Assembly: GCF_001642475.1 (NCBI RefSeq)
Contig: NW_019173983.1
Span: forward strand, 62,001 to 126,000
Direction: 5' to 3'
Origin: Fonsecaea monophora
Lineage: Eukaryota; Ascomycota; Eurotiomycetes; Chaetothyriales; Herpotrichiellaceae
DNA length: 64,000 nucleotides
Both the position numbers and the translations under genes were made by a program. A model generated the notes under the pieces. The model saw nothing but the letters and a program-made list of their open reading frames with translations, did not search any database and was not told where the DNA came from. Within the stretch, counting starts at the first letter, position 1. Each line of letters starts with the position of its first letter. Positions 59,601-64,000 of the stretch are shown one piece after another.

Positions 59601-62600
59601 TGCTGGCGTGACAATAGTCGGAGGTGGCGAAGAGACACCCGACTGGCCTTGTGGTGGTGATGGCGTGGAAACTTCAACGGCCTGTGTTTGACTTGGAGGG
59701 AAATCAGATGCTGGCTGTGACGACGCAGTGTTATTTGCGTTTGTGTTCAGTGGTGCGAAGAGAGCGTCCCAGTCGTGAGAGACCGGAGACGTTGCCGGCT
59801 GTGCTTGCTGAGGAGGTCCAGATGTCGTGACCGCAGAATAGAAATCGTCATTCCCAAGCTTTGGAGCCCCGTTTGTGACTGGGGCTGAAGGGAATTGCGC
59901 CCGCGGGGGTTGCGGAGGAGAATCGAAAGTCGGGTCAAACTCAAGTGCAGCGTTCTTCGGCGGACTGAAGACAGCATCATCATCGTCCTCGTCGTCATCA
60001 TCTTCTTCAACTGGGGCAGCCCCCACGCCTGAAAATGCAGAGTCAAAGTCAAACGGTGAACTCGCGGTGGGAGGTGGCGCAGTGGGTTTACTGTCTGAGG
60101 GGCTTCTGGCTTGAGCTTCAGGACCATATGCTGGCGGAACGCCACTAGGGGGGGGTGCAGGGTGACTAGAACCCCCGGCTGTCGGGACTGGTGAAGTTGG
60201 GTCTTCACGCTCTGGTAGCAAGCCTTTGTATTCTCGGGGAAATTGGCTTGGGTTGTCTTCAGGCACTGCATCGTTATACGTGGGCGGGGATTGTTGCGAT
60301 TCCACCCCTGGTAGTGAGCTAGCATTTGATAAAGAGCCGGCAATGGCAGGGCGTGGTGACAGGGTACTGCTGAGCTCAGGTGCGACCTCCGGTTGTTTGC
60401 CAGTTCCCACATCGGTAGGACTCTCTCGAGGTGGAGATTTTGCATTGAAATCGTCGTCGAATTTCATGGGTGTCTCGTCTTCGCTGTATTCGCTGCTATC
60501 CTCATCGTCGCCGACTTCCTGGATAGCAGGAAATTCTTCATTCAGTGCGACCTTTGGCTTGCCCATCTCAGCAAAAGCAGAGTCAAAGTCCGCAGCCTTC
60601 TGAGATGCTGAACGCTGCGGTAGAGCGCTTCCAAAGAAGTCATCAAAATTCTGCTCAAGGCTCTTGCTGGCCGCTGAGGGTTGTGCATCGTTGGGTTTAT
60701 CACCATTGGTTGTGGCGGAGACGGCGGCGGCACCTAAACCAGCAGCAATCACGGTTGGGTCAGCACCTGGAGTGTCAGACCGTGAACCTGGAAATGCTCC
60801 TGGGATGTCTTTCGCTTGGTCGGCTGAAGCCTTACCGAAAGCCTCGTCAACAGTTGTTTCTCCGGCGGTGGGCTGAGGCAGTGTTCTACGGACAGATTCC
60901 TGTTCTTCATCCGGTGCGGCGGCTGTAAAGGGGTCTTCGCTTGGGTCCTTGTGCTCAGCCGGGCTAGCGGTAGACGCAGGAGTCAGTGCTTGAGGGGTGT
61001 CACTGGGACTAAGCCTGCTGGCCGGTGCCGCAACCTTGACGGAGGAGCTGATCGAATCTTCTCTCTCGAGCGGCCTGCGGAAAGGAAGCGCGGCCGAGCT
61101 GATCTGTCGGGACTGGGGTGGAGCTGGCGGTTCAGCAGCGTCTCGAGGTGTGGATGAAGGGGCTGGTGAGTCAAGCTGTGGGAGAATTTGTTGCCCAGCG
61201 GGAGTAGATGGTTGTGCAGAGAAAGACGTCGTGGGAGCAGGACCCGCAGCAGCAGCAAACGACGGCCCGAATATGCTGTCGAAAGCACTTTGTTGGTCCT
61301 TTGGTTCACTCGCACCGACCGCAGGTGGGAAGGTCGTGTCCGTTGTCCGCCTGAAGAACGGATTGGAGCTCGTAGATGGCGCAGGGCTCACAACGGGAGG
61401 GCTCTTGACCGTAGGCATTGGAATATTCCGGGCTTCTTCCAACTCCTTCTTGGAGGCTTCCACTTGTCGAGCCGACTCCTCGGCCTCTCGTTGCGCGTCC
61501 TCAACTTCCTTCTGAGCAGCAGCTATCTCGGCCTTTATTCTATCTCGCTCGGCCTCGTTAGTAGCTAACTGCTTCTTGTTGATTGCAACCAAACCTTTCT
61601 GTTGCCTCGCATCCGACTTGATCTTTTCGAGCTGCGGTTTGAGCTGGTCAATCTCCTGGTTCAACTGCCGAATGCGTTCCTTGAGCGAAGCATTTTCACG
61701 CTGGTCAGATTCCAGTGCAGCACGAAGTTGCTGGTGCTGCGTTGCAAGATCTTGATGGGTCCCGTCAATCATGGCCATTTCCTGCTGCAGCCGCTTGGTA
61801 TCATTCTTGGAAGCTGTTAGTTGTTCTTTGAGCACCTTGACTTCTTGAACCTCCTTTTCGTAAAGAGACCTGAGCTGAGCCAATCTGCCCTCAAACGCCT
61901 TCTTTTGAGCAGATGCGCTGGACAGCTCTTGTTCAGTTTGCCTTCTATCCGTGTGAAGCTCTGTCATTTGCTTGGACAAGCTGCTGACTTGATTGGACAA
62001 ATTACCTAGTTCGCTGGTCTCGTTTGTGAGTTTCGAGCTGATCTCTGGATCTGCGTCCCCGAGCAGGTCATCGGGTTGCGCTCTCGGCTGTGGCGCTGGT
62101 GATCCCGTTGCCTGTGGGATGATACTTTGGCCAAACGAGCTGGTTGGCACAAATGGTTTGAAGGTTGTGGCCGTCGTCTGTGGTGTCAAAACACCCGGGG
62201 GGTTTGCGAACGGGCCAGCGTCAGTGCCACCCGTTGATTGAGGTACTTGCATAGGGGCGACCGCAGGGACCGTGGGAGCAGGACCGAATGCGTCGAGGCC
62301 AAACAGGTCATCGGCGGCAGAACGTGGTTTTGTCGGCGCCGCATTTTCGAATGCTGGAGCGGTTGGCTGAGGGGGAGCAATCTGCATCTTTCGCATGCTG
62401 GGAGGGATGAGAGCAGGGGGAAGAACGGATGGCAAGATGCCTCGTCCATCCTTCGTTCCTCGCTGTTGTCTGATCAAGTACATGGCCACTGCAAACTCGT
62501 CCCTGTTTAATTGGCCCTCAGAGTTGATGTCCGCCAAATCCCAAATCTGGGCCAGGATCTCCTCTGGTAGCCTAGCATTTCCGAAGAACTCGACTGCTTG

Positions 62601-64000
62601 CTCTCCAGTGATAAACCCTCTTCCTTGGCGATCGACTGTCGCAAAAATACTGTCGAATCGAGCTTTGTCGGCCGGAGTTATGGCCCATGGCTCTCCTGTC
62701 GACTGCGCCGACAACGATAACGGCGTACTCACTTGCGGCTGCCTCGTGATGGGGCTTTGTGGCCGGGCGTTGTAGTTCACCGCGGGAATAGTACTTGAGC
62801 CCGGACGAGATCCACTACTTAGTCGTACAGCCGGGCGACGAGTTGCGGCCTCAAAAAGGCCCGGAGGAAGTGTGTTTGGGACACCACGCATCTGGCCTGA
62901 CTTGTACGAGGCCAAAAGGTGCATAGCGATCACAAATTCCGTGACATCCAACGCGCCGCGACCCTGCGTGTCGGAAAGCCCCCATATGCGCCCAAGAACT
63001 TCGTTGGGCAACCTCGCTTTTTCAAATATTTGCTTAGCCAACAACCCGGAGAGCAGCCCGTTCTCTGCGCCTGATTTCTCAAACATGGTCGAATACTCTG
63101 CGACCTTTTCTGGTGTCAAAGCAGGCACACGGATCGGGGGATGAGCCGCAGGAGTCGGGCTGGCTGGGGGTCCAGTAGATTGCTGGGCAATAGGTTGAAC
63201 GGGTTGAGGGGGAGGGGGTTGAGCCAGTTGCTCGGACAGGGGAGTGTCAAATCGAGGAAGAGGCGCAGCTGCGACAAATTAGTTCAGTCATCTCCCGACG
63301 TTCTCAACTGAACGTACTCTGAGTTGCAAGCTGGGCTGAAGGTGAACGGCCACTTTGCGCATGGCCAATAAGTCGGAGCACAACTCCAAATCCTGCTGGC
63401 GTGAGGAAGCCTCGATTTTCGGTATCGGCAATCTGCCATATCTACTGAATCGTCAACAGGGGCGCAGAGAATCCTCTCGATATTCCGAACCTGTCCTAAG
63501 ACATCCGGTGGCAGTTTTGTCCTCTCAAAGAATTTGACGGCCACATCTCCAGAGACAGCTCCGAACCCATCGGGGTCAGCTTCTTTCAGGAGCTGGCCGT
63601 AGACTCGCTTTTCCTCGGTCGTCAGGTTGAGATTCGGATGCCCTGGAATTGAGAGTGTCAGCGCCCTAGCTGAACAGACAGCCACTTGAGCAGGAGGAGC
63701 AAACCTGAGGCAGCGGATCCAATCGTCTCCGACATGGCCGGGCGTGGTAGGCTCGTATGCGATTGGGGAACGTCTAGATGTAGCGCATTGACGGCATGGA
63801 GAGGTCGAGGTAATGTTCAGGGAGGGACAAAGATGAGGCGCAGGTGATTCTGAATTAAGGCAGGATAACTTTTGATCTCGCGGGAACACAAGGACAGGCG
63901 ACAACGGTTTCTAAGGAAATGGCTGGAAGTCTTACGGGGATGGAGAGAGAAATGGAGATGAACTGGATGGGGTGGATCGCGATGACGAACGAGGAGCCCG

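Overview
This window looks like nuclear DNA of a filamentous ascomycete (Pezizomycotina). The genes are dense, on both strands, and split by short GT-AG introns of about 47-180 bases. The families are typically fungal: a velvet-domain protein, a LaeA-like methyltransferase, a Zn2Cys6 regulator, a CBM/cenC-type cell-wall protein, a secreted NTF2-like protein, an LCCL membrane protein, an ARO8-like aminotransferase and the endocytic scaffold EDE1. The style fits Eurotiomycetes, perhaps Chaetothyriales, but that placement is a guess. I see no tRNA, rRNA, CRISPR array or intact transposon. I support 20 protein-coding genes.

Layout. 1-8.6 kb: velvet-domain protein, serine/threonine kinase, phytanoyl-CoA dioxygenase-like enzyme, and a tail-to-tail aryl-alcohol-type dehydrogenase. 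8.6-11.6 kb: a gene-free stretch with a GT microsatellite and a perfect 15-bp hairpin. 11.6-16.3 kb: an unknown helical protein, a dienelactone hydrolase and a tail-to-tail acyl-CoA dehydrogenase ending in a peroxisomal signal. 18.5-30.8 kb: two large secreted repeat proteins, one of 2310 residues with about 32 W-x-D-W motifs and one of 871 residues with about 12 W-x-x-W motifs plus an NTF2-like domain. 31.6-41.0 kb: four genes on the minus strand (metallophosphoesterase, aminotransferase, P450, LaeA-like methyltransferase). 43.6-54.1 kb: LCCL protein, zinc-cluster regulator, peroxisomal acyl-CoA synthetase, O-acetylhomoserine sulfhydrylase. 55.0-63.7 kb: MFS transporter, a small four-helix membrane protein, and EDE1.

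How genes may work together. The acyl-CoA synthetase and the acyl-CoA dehydrogenase both end in Ala-Lys-Leu (PTS1), which fits peroxisomal beta-oxidation; the PhyH-like enzyme, dehydrogenase and hydrolase nearby could feed oxidative catabolism. The aminotransferase-P450-methyltransferase run resembles a tailoring block without a backbone synthase. The most unusual content is the pair of neighbouring surface proteins that share a Trp-x-x-Trp / Asp-Ala-x-Thr repeat pattern set in Ser/Thr-rich linkers. Exon boundaries were worked out by hand from splice signals and frame, without transcript data.
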